DNA from: Pseudophaeobacter profundi
Lineage (GTDB): Bacteria; Pseudomonadota; Alphaproteobacteria; Rhodobacterales; Rhodobacteraceae
DNA: 64,000 bases
NCBI RefSeq assembly: GCF_029697505.1
Contig: NZ_JARJEF010000010.1
Location: 100,216 to 164,215 of the forward strand
Direction: 5' to 3'
Each line of letters begins with the position of its first letter. Position 1 is the first letter of the stretch. A program made the position numbers and the translations under genes. Positions 1 through 8,796 of the stretch are shown here, one piece after another. Under the pieces are notes generated by a model, which saw only the letters and a program-made list of their open reading frames with translations, ran no database searches and was not told the DNA's origin.

Positions 1-1783
1 GTACGAATTGACAGCTTTGCCCACCGTCACGCGCACTCTGTGCCACTGCTTGCTCGATGGACAACAGCATGACAATTGGCACGTCCCGGTAATCGGCAAT
101 GGCGCGAATGCGCTGTACCAGCTTATGCCCTTCCTGCTCTGGCATCTGGTCATCCAGAATGATGAAATCCAATTGTTGCTGGGCAAGTTGCAGATCCGAC
201 AAGACCTCCAGTGCCTCTGGCGCAGTGTCAGCCACAAAAGCCTGACCGCCCCAGCTGCGCAGCCGTTCGGCCAGAGCCGTGCCACTGACGGCAAGCCCAT
301 CAACGACCATCCCGGTCATGCCATGTAAAGACAGAGACTTCTCGGCAGGTTCCGTGACACCATTGCCAAGGGGCAGCGACAGTTGCACCGTAAAGACGGA
401 GCCAACACCAAGCTCGGACTGGACTGAAATCCGCCCGTGCATAAGCGCCAGCAAACGGGACGAGATAGCCAGCCCCAGTCCAGTGCCTTCAAAATTGCGC
501 GTGGCACCGCCATCCACCTGTTCAAAGGCATTGAACACCGCATCAACCCGATCTTTGGGAATGCCAATTCCGGTATCCGTCACGGAAATGGACAATTCGC
601 GTTCTCCTGGGCGGCCAAGTTTTGTTCCAGTCACATCAATATAGACATGGCCCGAAGTGGTGAATTTCACCGCATTGCCAATGACATTGGTCATCACTTG
701 GCGCAGCCGCCCGACGTCACCTTCATAGAATTCCGGCAGATCGGGATCATAACGCAAAACAATTTCGACGCCATTGAGGTTGGCCTTGGGGGCCAACAGG
801 GTGACGATATCTTCAACGCTCGTCAGCAGGTTAAAGGGGCGGCGCTCCAGCTCGATCTTGCCCGCCTCAATCTTGGAAAAGTTGAGAATATCATTGATGA
901 TAGTCAAAAGTGCCGAACCGGATTTTGCAATGGTGTCTGCGTAGACCAACTGATCATCATCAAGATCGGTTTCCAGCATCAATTCGGCCATGCCGATCAC
1001 ACCATTCATCGGTGTACGGATTTCATGGCTCATATTGGCAAGGAAATCAGATTTCGCCTGACTGGCAATCGCCGCCGTTTCACAGGCCTGTTCAAGCGCT
1101 ATCTCGCGCTCGTCCCTTTCCGCAAAGGTATCTTCCAGCACCTCGACCGAATGATTGAGCGCCCAAAATTCCCGTGAAGCATACCAGGGCAGAACCTTGG
1201 CGGGTATATCGGTCTGGCGCAGTGTCCCGGAAATTGCGCCAGACATGCGCTGGTGAATGATCTTGAGCGGCTGCAACGCCAGCAGGGTCACCAAGAGCAA
1301 GACCAGCAGCGTCAGTACACCAATGGCCAGGATCGTCCATTTGATCGTATAGTGGACCTTCTGTTCAACCAGCGCCAAACCATCTTGCACCGACCACTGC
1401 ACCATCATGGTGCCAAACTGAACGCCTTCCATCTCGACGGGTTGTTCATAGGTGACAAAACCCTCCTGCCCCCCCTGTTGATCGTGCCCGGCAGAGGCAA
1501 TCAACCTGTCCGCACTGTTCAGGATCTGGATCGACAGGATACTCCGGGTGCGTGCCAAGGTCTCGTGCAATCCGGTCTCAAGGACCGGAATATCCTCAAC
1601 AATGATGGATTCCAGCATCAGCCCGCTCAATAGAGAAACGGTCAGCCCCGCTTGCTTGAGCTGCTGTTCGCGCAGGCGCTCCCCCTCATATTGCCGCACC
1701 ACGCTGCCGACCGCCAAGGCCACCAGAACAGCAGCCAAAGACAGCGAAAGGACAATTTGAAACAGGATGCCTGTGCGTTTCAT
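1..1783 (-). CDS. Membrane hybrid sensor histidine kinase (partial, C-terminus off the left edge)
   Basis: This gene is open to the left edge, so its C-terminus is missing. It reads from an ATG at 1783. An N-terminal membrane helix (about residues 5-28) is followed by a periplasmic stretch and a second helix near residues 145-170. The dimerisation and phospho-acceptor box [11 protein letters not shown] carries His253. An HATPase domain follows, with DTGIGI and GTGLGL. The last 150 or so residues look like a receiver domain ([10 protein letters not shown]), possibly degenerate in its acidic pocket. The start lies 18 bases after the stop of a periplasmic binding protein gene, so the two are probably co-transcribed and the binding protein may supply the ligand signal. 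The kinase identity is clear from the motifs. The ligand and the target regulator are unknown. Confidence 0.9.
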   Translation of the reverse strand, partial: MKRTGILFQIVLSLSLAAVLVALAVGSVVRQYEGERLREQQLKQAGLTVSLLSGLMLESIIVEDIPVLETGLHETLARTRSILSIQILNSADRLIASAGHDQQGGQEGFVTYEQPVEMEGVQFGTMMVQWSVQDGLALVEQKVHYTIKWTILAIGVLTLLVLLLVTLLALQPLKIIHQRMSGAISGTLRQTDIPAKVLPWYASREFWALNHSVEVLEDTFAERDEREIALEQACETAAIASQAKSDFLANMSHEIRTPMNGVIGMAELMLETDLDDDQLVYADTIAKSGSALLTIINDILNFSKIEAGKIELERRPFNLLTSVEDIVTLLAPKANLNGVEIVLRYDPDLPEFYEGDVGRLRQVMTNVIGNAVKFTTSGHVYIDVTGTKLGRPGERELSISVTDTGIGIPKDRVDAVFNAFEQVDGGATRNFEGTGLGLAISSRLLALMHGRISVQSELGVGSVFTVQLSLPLGNGVTEPAEKSLSLHGMTGMVVDGLAVSGTALAERLRSWGGQAFVADTAPEALEVLSDLQLAQQQLDFIILDDQMPEQEGHKLVQRIRAIADYRDVPIVMLLSIEQAVAQSARDGGQSCQFV

Positions 1784-1801
1784 CTCTTTCCGCTTCACGG
1801 T

Positions 1802-2716
1802 CTAAAATCGACGGCTTCGGTCGATGGCACCGCGGATCAAATCGTAATCCGCATCTTCGCCGACCAAGAAACCATTCTTGGAAATGCGTCGCACGATTTC
1901 TTCGTTCTGCGACGCGAACATAACATCACGCATGGCCTGCAAGATCGAAGGGGCCAGATCTGCCGAGGCCAGCCAGGGTTTGGTGACATTGTCAAACGAC
2001 GCCAGAACCCGGATTTCGACCCCATTGGCCACCAGGGTTTTGAAGGTACTTTCTTTCAGTGCCCCAGCTGAATATTTTCCCGCCCCCACTGCAACGCCAA
2101 CCAGATCGTGTCGACCAAGATAGTCAAAATTTTTCAGATCAGCACTACTGATACCTGCCTCTAACAGTTCGGCCTGGGCCAGATAGCGGCCGATGGTCGA
2201 CAGCTCATCCCCAAAGGCAAAGCTCTGACCTGAGAGATCTTCCAGCGAGCGTATCGGGCTGTCGCTATGAACAACGATCACCCCCTTGAACCGCTTTTGG
2301 CCCCCTTTCGATTCCATCGCCACAATTTGGATCAGCGGGTTTATCGACTTGGCAATGACATAGGACGCCGGACCAAAACGGGCAAAATCCACTTCGCCCG
2401 CGGTCAGTTGGCGAATGCCCTCCTCATATTCTTTGGCTATTACCATCTTGATGGTAACGGTTTTGCCCAGGCGCTCTGTCAGGCGGTCCGCCAGAAACGA
2501 CAAAAACGGATGATACTGGCGGACCGTTTCGGTGGGCTTGTCGGCAGCATAGGTTCCGAAGGTCAGAGTAATATCTTCACGCGCCATGGTCGGCGCAGCC
2601 GCCAGAGGGCCAGCAGCAAGCAAAAGCACAAGCGCCCAAACGCGCAGATGCATATCAAGACAGGCGCCCCACACGCGCAAGGTGATCGGACGTTTGAACT
2701 CGTCTGCGTGCCGCAT
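1802..2716 (-). CDS. PhnD-type phosphate/phosphite/phosphonate periplasmic binding protein
   Basis: The product is a 304-residue periplasmic solute-binding protein of the PhnD/transferrin-like class. The family signature is visible in LTFGTYAADKPTE near the mature N-terminus, in FARFGPASYVIAK, and in VHSDSPIRSLEDL. I chose the ATG at 2716 because AGGAGG lies 8 bases upstream; the GTG just before it is less likely. A typical signal peptide (MHLRVWALVLLLAAGPLAAA) begins only at residue 22 or so, so a start at 2653 is also possible. No permease or ATPase gene is adjacent. The downstream neighbour is a membrane histidine kinase, which suggests a sensing role rather than transport. The ligand cannot be told from the sequence. 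Confidence 0.85.
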   Translation of the reverse strand: MRHADEFKRPITLRVWGACLDMHLRVWALVLLLAAGPLAAAPTMAREDITLTFGTYAADKPTETVRQYHPFLSFLADRLTERLGKTVTIKMVIAKEYEEGIRQLTAGEVDFARFGPASYVIAKSINPLIQIVAMESKGGQKRFKGVIVVHSDSPIRSLEDLSGQSFAFGDELSTIGRYLAQAELLEAGISSADLKNFDYLGRHDLVGVAVGAGKYSAGALKESTFKTLVANGVEIRVLASFDNVTKPWLASADLAPSILQAMRDVMFASQNEEIVRRISKNGFLVGEDADYDLIRGAIDRSRRF

Positions 2717-2941
2717 CACCGATGCCTCCTGGCCAATTTCGCAATACCAGACCCCATTTGGTCACCCTGCACTCTACCCTGCGATGCAAACTGCAAGGTT
2801 AACATTTACGCCCTTGATATAGAAAATTGGAGAAAAAATCAGCCCCTGGACGACAAACAGGCAATACTGCACGATCTTAAGATAATTTTTTCCAAACTGT
2901 TACAATTCTGAAGATTCTCTTAATAGGCGACAGGACTTGCA
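2717..2941. other. Divergent intergenic region
   Basis: This 225-base AT-rich gap separates the minus-strand binding protein and kinase pair from the plus-strand fusion gene. Both promoters must lie here. It includes a 10-bp palindrome ATCTTAAGAT at 2875-2884 next to a run of six T. I could not assign a convincing -35/-10 pair. Confidence 0.4.
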
Positions 2942-5900
2942 GTGAAACTCCCCAGCTATATCCCGACCTCATCGGCCAAACCCGGCTTATTTTTCGGGCT
3001 TGGCCTCTGTGCTGCCCTGGTCCTCTTCCCCTATGAAGTGCAGGCAATTCCCTCGCCAGAACTGGTGATTGGATCAGTTTCATCCCTATCGCAGGTCTTT
3101 GCCGTTGCGCTCGCGATGATGTCCGGGCTTGGGGCTGTGGTTGCCACCAAGCTGGGTTTCAAAGCAAAAGGCAAAGGTCAGGCGGCCCGCTATCCGGTGC
3201 GGCTGATCCTGGCCTTGGTGGCGCTGGTGACCCTGTTTGGAGCCGCAAACTACTGGCAATATACTGCGCGGAAAAACGCCGATCTGGCGCGTTTGCAGGC
3301 CACCTTGGTACGCCCGGCGCAGTTTGACGGCACCAAAATCAAGGATGACACCCTTAAAGAGACCAGCTTTTCCAAGCAAACAGACAATCCGCTGGCCATC
3401 TCCACCCAAGAGGCCGCGGCGCTGCTGATGGCGGGCGACACTGTCTTTTTTGACATCCGCGAAAGCGGCGAGAACGCCATGGGGACCCTGCCCGGCGCCG
3501 CGCATATTCGCTTCCCGGATTTTCTCCAGTCGCGCCCGCTGCAGCCCGGACAAAAAGCGGTCGTCTTTTGCCACAATGGCAACCGCAGCTCTGAAACCTG
3601 CGCCCAATTAGCCAAGCTTGGCATCGATTGCAGTTTCATCGCCGGCGGCATCGAAAAATGGATCGTCGAGGGCCGCCCCTTCAGCGATGCCTCGGTTGAA
3701 ACCCTGGCCGATCTGCGCGCCATTCCCGACTATCCAAACAAGGACACCCTGCTCAGCACTGCAGATTTCACCACACTGATAGAAACCGACGATCTGCAGA
3801 TCGTCGACACCCGCTATCCCGGCGATTTCGCCAGCGGCCATCTGCCCGGTGCCATCAACATCCCAATCCGTGCCCTGCCCACGGATGAGCTGCGCCAAAA
3901 GATCGCGCAACTGCAAGACAAGCCAACCCTGGCTGCCTGCTATGACCGGCGCAGCTGCTTCATGGGGCAGGTACTTGGCCTCGAGCTGAGCCAGCAAGGA
4001 ATAGATTATCGCGGGCGTTATACCCTGCCCTGGGAGTATTTCATCGCCCCCCCCCCCAAGCCGCATGTGCAGGCCTGGCTGGCCGATCAGCAATCGACCT
4101 ATTGGCAAAAAACGATTTCACTGCTGGCGCAGGCCCTGATCTGGAGCCATGAACGCAGCCATTTGTTGGTGGGGCTGTTTGCCCTGTCATTGTTGACCCG
4201 CATCCTGATCCTGCCCGTTGCCCTGAAATCAGAACGTGACCAGATCACCACGCAGGACAGCGCCCAAGAGCTGGCACGCCTGAAGACTGACCTGGCCGAT
4301 GATCCGGTGCGCCGGGCCCGGGCCATTCAGGCCTTTTATGCAACAAAGGGACTGACGCCGCTGCGCAATCTCAGCGCGCTTCTGTTCTTACCCGTGATGA
4401 TGCTGGGGGTTTCGGCAGCCGGGAAGGCCAGCGGCCTCGTGCCGATCAGCCTGCTCTGGATCCCTGATCTGGGGCAGCCGGATCCGCTGCTTCTGTTGCC
4501 GCTCATGTTTTGCGCTCTGGCCGCGATTTATCTGGTCTGGGCCGTTGCCAAGACCGCGCGCCAGATCAAGCTTTGGCTGCTGATCGGCGTGCCGGTACTC
4601 TTTGCCATGGTCTTTGGTCTCAGCGCTGCCGCCAATGCCTATCTGTGCTTCAGCCTCAGCCTGTTGTTGCTGCAACGCGCCTATGTGACCGGGCTGCACC
4701 AGCAGCTACTTCATGGCATTGCACGCAAAGCGCATCAGGCGCGCCTTGCCAGGCTGCCTGCCGGGGTGGTCCCCTTAGGCTACAGCGAAGAGCTGGCCAC
4801 CGCTGGCAACAAGGCACTGCGCCTGTCACTCTTGCAAAATGCCGGTTTGCCGGTGCCGGCGGGCGTTGTCCTGCGTCACGAGGCCATTGCCGCCTATCAG
4901 CGGATGAACCGCAGTCAGAAGGACGCATTTGTCGAAAAGATCTGGCATCTGGTGGGGGCAAAGCCCTGCGCCGTGCGCAGCAGCGCCAGCAACGAAGATG
5001 GCGCCGATCAGAGCTTTGCCGGTGTTTATGAATCCGAGCTGGATGTCACCGCCCAGACATTGCGCCGCGCACTAGACCGGGTGATTGTCAGCTTTTCCTC
5101 GGATCGTGCCGCCAGCTATGACCAGGCAGCAAACGGCGAGAATGCGGCCAATATTCTGGTTCAGCAGATGGTTCAGGCCGACTATGCCGGGGTGCTGTTC
5201 ACCCAGGATCCGACCGCCCCTGGCATGACCATGGTGGAATGGGTACGCGGCTGCGGTGACGATCTGGTATCGGGCCGTGTAACGCCCGTCTCACTGCGCT
5301 TTGGCCGTTACACGGGTCTTGCGGCAGTTCCAGATCAAGACGACACGCTAGACATGGCACCACTGCTGGCGCTGGGGCAAGAAATCGAGCGTATATTTGG
5401 CTGCCCACAAGATGTGGAATGGGCCTATGTCGATGGGAAATTCCACATCGTACAAAGCCGCGATATCACCACTCTGGCGCTGGGGCCAAAGGCCGAACAG
5501 ATCCGCCTGACCGAATGGCGCGCCCTGCTGGACCGCTTTGGCAGTGCCAACCCGGAGCAAGTGATCCTGGAACAGGACGAAATGTCCGAAGTCCTGCCGC
5601 GCCCGACGCCGCTGTCCTTTTCGCTGATGACCCGTCTCTGGGCCCCCGGTGGCAGCGTCGATCTGGCCTGCCGCGCCCTGGGCATACCCTATGGCCTGCC
5701 CGAAGGCGGCGATGGCCATCTGGTCAACCTCTTTGGCAAAACCTATGTCGATGCGACGCTGAAGCAGAAAATGACGCTCAGGCTCAGTGCCGGCAATGCA
5801 AAGCAGCTGCGGCGTCAGGCAGAACCGCAGATCGCCCACTTTCGCACAGAGGTGATGTCCGATCTTGCCGATAGGCTGCAGCTCTGGAAAGCGGTAGATT

Positions 5901-6973
5901 ACAGCGCCCTGACACCGCAAAAACTGGTACAAAGCCTGCAGATTCTGCAGGATCTCTTTGTTGGTGAAGCCTATGTCGAGGCCGAGAAAATCAACATTCT
6001 GGCCGGCTTCACCATGGGCGAGGCCAGCACCGCCACAGCGGGTGATCCGGCGCTACGCGCCCATCTGATGCAGGCAGACCTACCGCATGCACCCTCGGCC
6101 TTGCTGGCGTCTTGCACCGGGGCCAAAGCCCGGGATCAGGCCATGGCCCTGATGGGGCACCGCGCCATGTTCGACTATGAGCTGAGTTCGCCGCGCTATA
6201 GCGAGGCCCCTGCCCTGCTCTGGCCGCTGCTCGAAAACCAGCTGCCGTCCGGCCCCAGATCTGCCAACCTGCCCGCCGCGTTGCCCAGTCACCTCAAAGA
6301 GAGCATCTCGCTAGCCCTGCGCCTGCAGGATCTCAAGGAGCAGGCCAAGCACGAATCCCTACGCATTCTGGCAGAACTACGCCGCGCGCTCCTGGCGCTG
6401 GGACAGATTTCAGGGCTGGGCGATCTGATCTTCTACCTGACACTGGATGAAATCCAGCAGGGGAACTGGACCACACCAGAGGCCCTGCATCTGCAGGCAC
6501 AGAACAGAAAGTTCCATGAAAATATGCGCAAACCCGCAGCACCGACACAGATTCAGCTGACCCTGCGGGCGTGTGAGCTGCTGTCGCTCGGCGCGCAGCT
6601 CGAGCAGGAGATCGGCACCCTGGGTGGCACCTGCGTTGCCGGAAATGGCCGCGTGACGGGGCGCGCCTTTTGGCTGGCGGATGAATCCAGCACCGACCCC
6701 GCCAGTTTTGACGGGTTTCAGGACGGCGATATTCTCGTCTGTCGCATGATCAACCCAGCCTGGCTGCCCTATGTGCAACGCTCTGGCGCGGTGCTGAGCG
6801 AGGTTGGCGGCTGGCTGAGCCACATGGCCATTGTCGCCCGCGAAAAACACATCCTGATGCTGGTCGCCTGCAAGGGGCTGGGCCAGATTGAAACCGGGGC
6901 CCGCATCACTGTGGATGAGGACGGCAGCATCACGCAGCATGACGATCAAAGCCGACAAGCCGCTAACGGCTAA
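2942..6973 (+). CDS. Rhodanese-rhodanese-YidC-like-PEP synthase-like fusion protein
   Basis: This 1343-residue protein joins parts normally found in separate enzymes. A membrane-targeting N-terminus (helices near 15-35, 50-70 and 85-103) is followed by two rhodanese domains: the first at about 150-248 with Cys210 in VVFCHNGNRSS, the second at about 270-370 with Cys333. Residues 395-590 resemble YidC/Oxa1, with RILILPVALKSERDQ, a helical ARLKTDLADDPVRR stretch, TPLRNLSALLFLPVMM and LLWIPDLGQPDPLLLLP. From about 615 a PEP synthase or PPDK nucleotide-binding domain follows (CAVRSSASNEDGADQSFAG, QQMVQADYAGVLFTQDP). The end is a PEP-utiliser mobile domain (GGWLSHMAIVARE, His1294 as likely phospho-carrier). 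The start is GTG with only weak Shine-Dalgarno support, chosen because the next ATG would remove the first helix. An 11-C run at 4057-4067 sits between the rhodanese and YidC parts. The domain calls are firm; the overall function is unknown. Confidence 0.85.
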   Translation: MKLPSYIPTSSAKPGLFFGLGLCAALVLFPYEVQAIPSPELVIGSVSSLSQVFAVALAMMSGLGAVVATKLGFKAKGKGQAARYPVRLILALVALVTLFGAANYWQYTARKNADLARLQATLVRPAQFDGTKIKDDTLKETSFSKQTDNPLAISTQEAAALLMAGDTVFFDIRESGENAMGTLPGAAHIRFPDFLQSRPLQPGQKAVVFCHNGNRSSETCAQLAKLGIDCSFIAGGIEKWIVEGRPFSDASVETLADLRAIPDYPNKDTLLSTADFTTLIETDDLQIVDTRYPGDFASGHLPGAINIPIRALPTDELRQKIAQLQDKPTLAACYDRRSCFMGQVLGLELSQQGIDYRGRYTLPWEYFIAPPPKPHVQAWLADQQSTYWQKTISLLAQALIWSHERSHLLVGLFALSLLTRILILPVALKSERDQITTQDSAQELARLKTDLADDPVRRARAIQAFYATKGLTPLRNLSALLFLPVMMLGVSAAGKASGLVPISLLWIPDLGQPDPLLLLPLMFCALAAIYLVWAVAKTARQIKLWLLIGVPVLFAMVFGLSAAANAYLCFSLSLLLLQRAYVTGLHQQLLHGIARKAHQARLARLPAGVVPLGYSEELATAGNKALRLSLLQNAGLPVPAGVVLRHEAIAAYQRMNRSQKDAFVEKIWHLVGAKPCAVRSSASNEDGADQSFAGVYESELDVTAQTLRRALDRVIVSFSSDRAASYDQAANGENAANILVQQMVQADYAGVLFTQDPTAPGMTMVEWVRGCGDDLVSGRVTPVSLRFGRYTGLAAVPDQDDTLDMAPLLALGQEIERIFGCPQDVEWAYVDGKFHIVQSRDITTLALGPKAEQIRLTEWRALLDRFGSANPEQVILEQDEMSEVLPRPTPLSFSLMTRLWAPGGSVDLACRALGIPYGLPEGGDGHLVNLFGKTYVDATLKQKMTLRLSAGNAKQLRRQAEPQIAHFRTEVMSDLADRLQLWKAVDYSALTPQKLVQSLQILQDLFVGEAYVEAEKINILAGFTMGEASTATAGDPALRAHLMQADLPHAPSALLASCTGAKARDQAMALMGHRAMFDYELSSPRYSEAPALLWPLLENQLPSGPRSANLPAALPSHLKESISLALRLQDLKEQAKHESLRILAELRRALLALGQISGLGDLIFYLTLDEIQQGNWTTPEALHLQAQNRKFHENMRKPAAPTQIQLTLRACELLSLGAQLEQEIGTLGGTCVAGNGRVTGRAFWLADESSTDPASFDGFQDGDILVCRMINPAWLPYVQRSGAVLSEVGGWLSHMAIVAREKHILMLVACKGLGQIETGARITVDEDGSITQHDDQSRQAANG

Positions 6974-6983
6974 AGGCAAGTAC

Positions 6984-7019
6984 CCGCAGTTGCGACACCT
7001 CACTGGGTCGCAACTGCGG
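6984..7019. terminator. Perfect 13-bp hairpin after the fusion gene
   Basis: The arms CCGCAGTTGCGAC (6984-6996) and GTCGCAACTGCGG (7007-7019) pair perfectly around a 10-base loop, 10 bases after the stop codon of the fusion gene. No T run follows, so it is not a textbook intrinsic terminator. It may stabilise the 3' end, help termination with a factor, or be a protein-binding site upstream of the regulator gene. Confidence 0.45.
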
Positions 7020-7097
7020 ACAGTCAAGAGTGCACCCCGTCTTTCAGAATGAATGTTTTTAATTCTACTCAGGTGAAACACATGATATTATTTGGGC

Positions 7098-8024
7098 ATG
7101 GATCCACATCTTGACCCCAAACAAACTGCCCGGTTGATCGCAACGCTGAAAGCGCAGATCGCCGACATGCCCGCCAAGCTATCGCAGGCGGCAAAATACA
7201 TCATCGACAACCCTGGTCCCTTTGCGCTGGATCCGGTCCGCGACACCGCCCGCAAGGCGCAGGTCAGCGCCAATAGCTTTGTGCGCCTCGCAGAGCGCCT
7301 GGACTATGACAGTTTCGAGGCCCTGCGCCGTCCCTTTCGCGACGCTCTGATCACCACCGGCGAAACCACGCTTGGTACTGAATGGCTGACCCGCATGGCC
7401 AAAGGCGGTCCAACCGCAGCCCTGCAGGCCCGCGCGGCGCAGAGTGAACTAAATGTGGTCAGCCGCTCGCTGCGACAGATGACGCCAGAACGCTGCGAGG
7501 CCATTGTTGCCACCCTGCTGGGGGCCAAGCGCTGCCACGTCACGGCCAGCCGCGCCAGCTATGCCCTGGCCTATTATTTCCACTATATCGCGCGGATGGC
7601 GATGCCTTCGATTGATCTGGTCCCCCGCCATGTCGGCACCACGCTGGATGATCTGATGGGGCTGGGACCCGAGGATTGCCTTATTGCACTGACCTTTGCG
7701 CCCTATTCGGCCAGCACCATTCAAGCCCTGCGTCTGGCGCAGAAACAGGGGGCGCACATTCTGTTGATTTCTGACAGCGAGGTCATCGCGCCGGGTATCA
7801 CGCCCGATCACGTGCTCAGCGTTGCGGCAAATTCACTGCACCCCTTTGGCGCCTATGCGGGTGCCATGGCGGTGCTGGATTGTCTACTGACCCACCTGAT
7901 CGAAGCCGGCGGCGCCGAGGCGCGCCACCGGATAGAGGCCTATGAAGCACTCAGGCAGGACAGCGGCGCCTATTGGAGCGCGCCGAAACTGCCACAGATC
8001 CGCAGCAAATCAGAACCGCAATGA
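7098..8024 (+). CDS. MurR/RpiR family transcriptional regulator
   Basis: The 308-residue product has an N-terminal helix-turn-helix of the RpiR type (residues about 10-85, including ARKAQVSANSFVRLAERL and FEALRRPFRD) and a C-terminal SIS ligand-binding domain (about 125-270, with CLIALTFAPYSAST). Family members bind a sugar phosphate or related small molecule and regulate nearby catabolic genes. The start is uncertain: the ATG at 7098 and a TTG at 7092 are both in frame and neither has a close Shine-Dalgarno. Its last 15 bases overlap the 3' end of the convergent dimethylargininase gene. The position suggests that it controls the arginine operon, but this is inference. Confidence 0.85.
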   Translation: MDPHLDPKQTARLIATLKAQIADMPAKLSQAAKYIIDNPGPFALDPVRDTARKAQVSANSFVRLAERLDYDSFEALRRPFRDALITTGETTLGTEWLTRMAKGGPTAALQARAAQSELNVVSRSLRQMTPERCEAIVATLLGAKRCHVTASRASYALAYYFHYIARMAMPSIDLVPRHVGTTLDDLMGLGPEDCLIALTFAPYSASTIQALRLAQKQGAHILLISDSEVIAPGITPDHVLSVAANSLHPFGAYAGAMAVLDCLLTHLIEAGGAEARHRIEAYEALRQDSGAYWSAPKLPQIRSKSEPQ

Positions 8025-8792
8025 CAGGCAGGACATGCCGCCATCCAGCTTAGCGCAGTCTGTGTTGTCAATCTCGACCACCTCAAACCCGGCCTTGTCC
8101 AGCATTTCCGCCGTGCGGGGAAAACCAGCCGGGCAGAGCACCAGATTGTTGAAGCGGATAGCATTGGCCGCTGCTTCTTCGCCTTCAGCCACATCCAGGA
8201 TGCGATAGCCCTCAAAGCAGCCAGAAGCCGACAGCCGTTTGGTGGACAAAATGGTCTCTCCGTCCATCAAGGAACAATCGGTCTTGAAATGCAGCACACC
8301 GGGCGGGGTAAAGACCTCGCGCAGACTGTGCCCCCATTCGCCAACGATTTCGACCAGTTCGGCAACGCCAGCGGCATCAGTGCGATCCGACCGCCCCACC
8401 AGAACTTCACGCCCGGTCACCAGAATATCACCGCCTTCGATATGGCCCGGACCCTTGATTTCACGGACATCCGCGTAGCAGTCCCGCAAAGTTGGTGCCA
8501 TTTCAGCCACTTCGCCCATGCGTGACGGCGCGCCCGGACGCATCAGGACCGCACCCTGCGGCAGGCACAGGGCTGTGTCTTCAACAAAGACCGCGTCAGG
8601 AAAGGCCTCTAGCGGGCCCAGCTCAATCACCTCAGCACCTGTGCTTTTCAGTGCTGCAACATAGGTTTTATGGGCGGCCAACATGCCCTCTAGGCTGGGG
8701 GTGCCGATATCAGCCGCGCGCAGACCTTCGGTGATACTGGCAGCAGGACGGCGGGTAATCGCACGGGAAAATTCAAAACTTGGGTTGGTCAA
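8010..8792 (-). CDS. ddaH: Dimethylargininase (N(G),N(G)-dimethylarginine dimethylaminohydrolase)
   Basis: The 260-residue product belongs to the amidinotransferase/deiminase fold. Family enzymes hydrolyse methylated arginine to citrulline and methylamines. Visible signature stretches are FVEDTALCLP, HIEGGDILVTGREVLVG, the catalytic His in LHFKTDCSLMD, and the nucleophilic Cys in GGMSCLSLRF at the very C-terminus. I chose the TTG at 8792 because GAGGA lies 8 bases upstream and the codon begins just after the decarboxylase stop; a longer reading would run back through the decarboxylase gene. It is the last gene of an operon with a decarboxylase and an aminotransferase. A related arginine deiminase-like substrate cannot be excluded. 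Confidence 0.85.
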   Translation of the reverse strand: MTNPSFEFSRAITRRPAASITEGLRAADIGTPSLEGMLAAHKTYVAALKSTGAEVIELGPLEAFPDAVFVEDTALCLPQGAVLMRPGAPSRMGEVAEMAPTLRDCYADVREIKGPGHIEGGDILVTGREVLVGRSDRTDAAGVAELVEIVGEWGHSLREVFTPPGVLHFKTDCSLMDGETILSTKRLSASGCFEGYRILDVAEGEEAAANAIRFNNLVLCPAGFPRTAEMLDKAGFEVVEIDNTDCAKLDGGMSCLSLRF

Positions 8793-8796
8793 AGAC

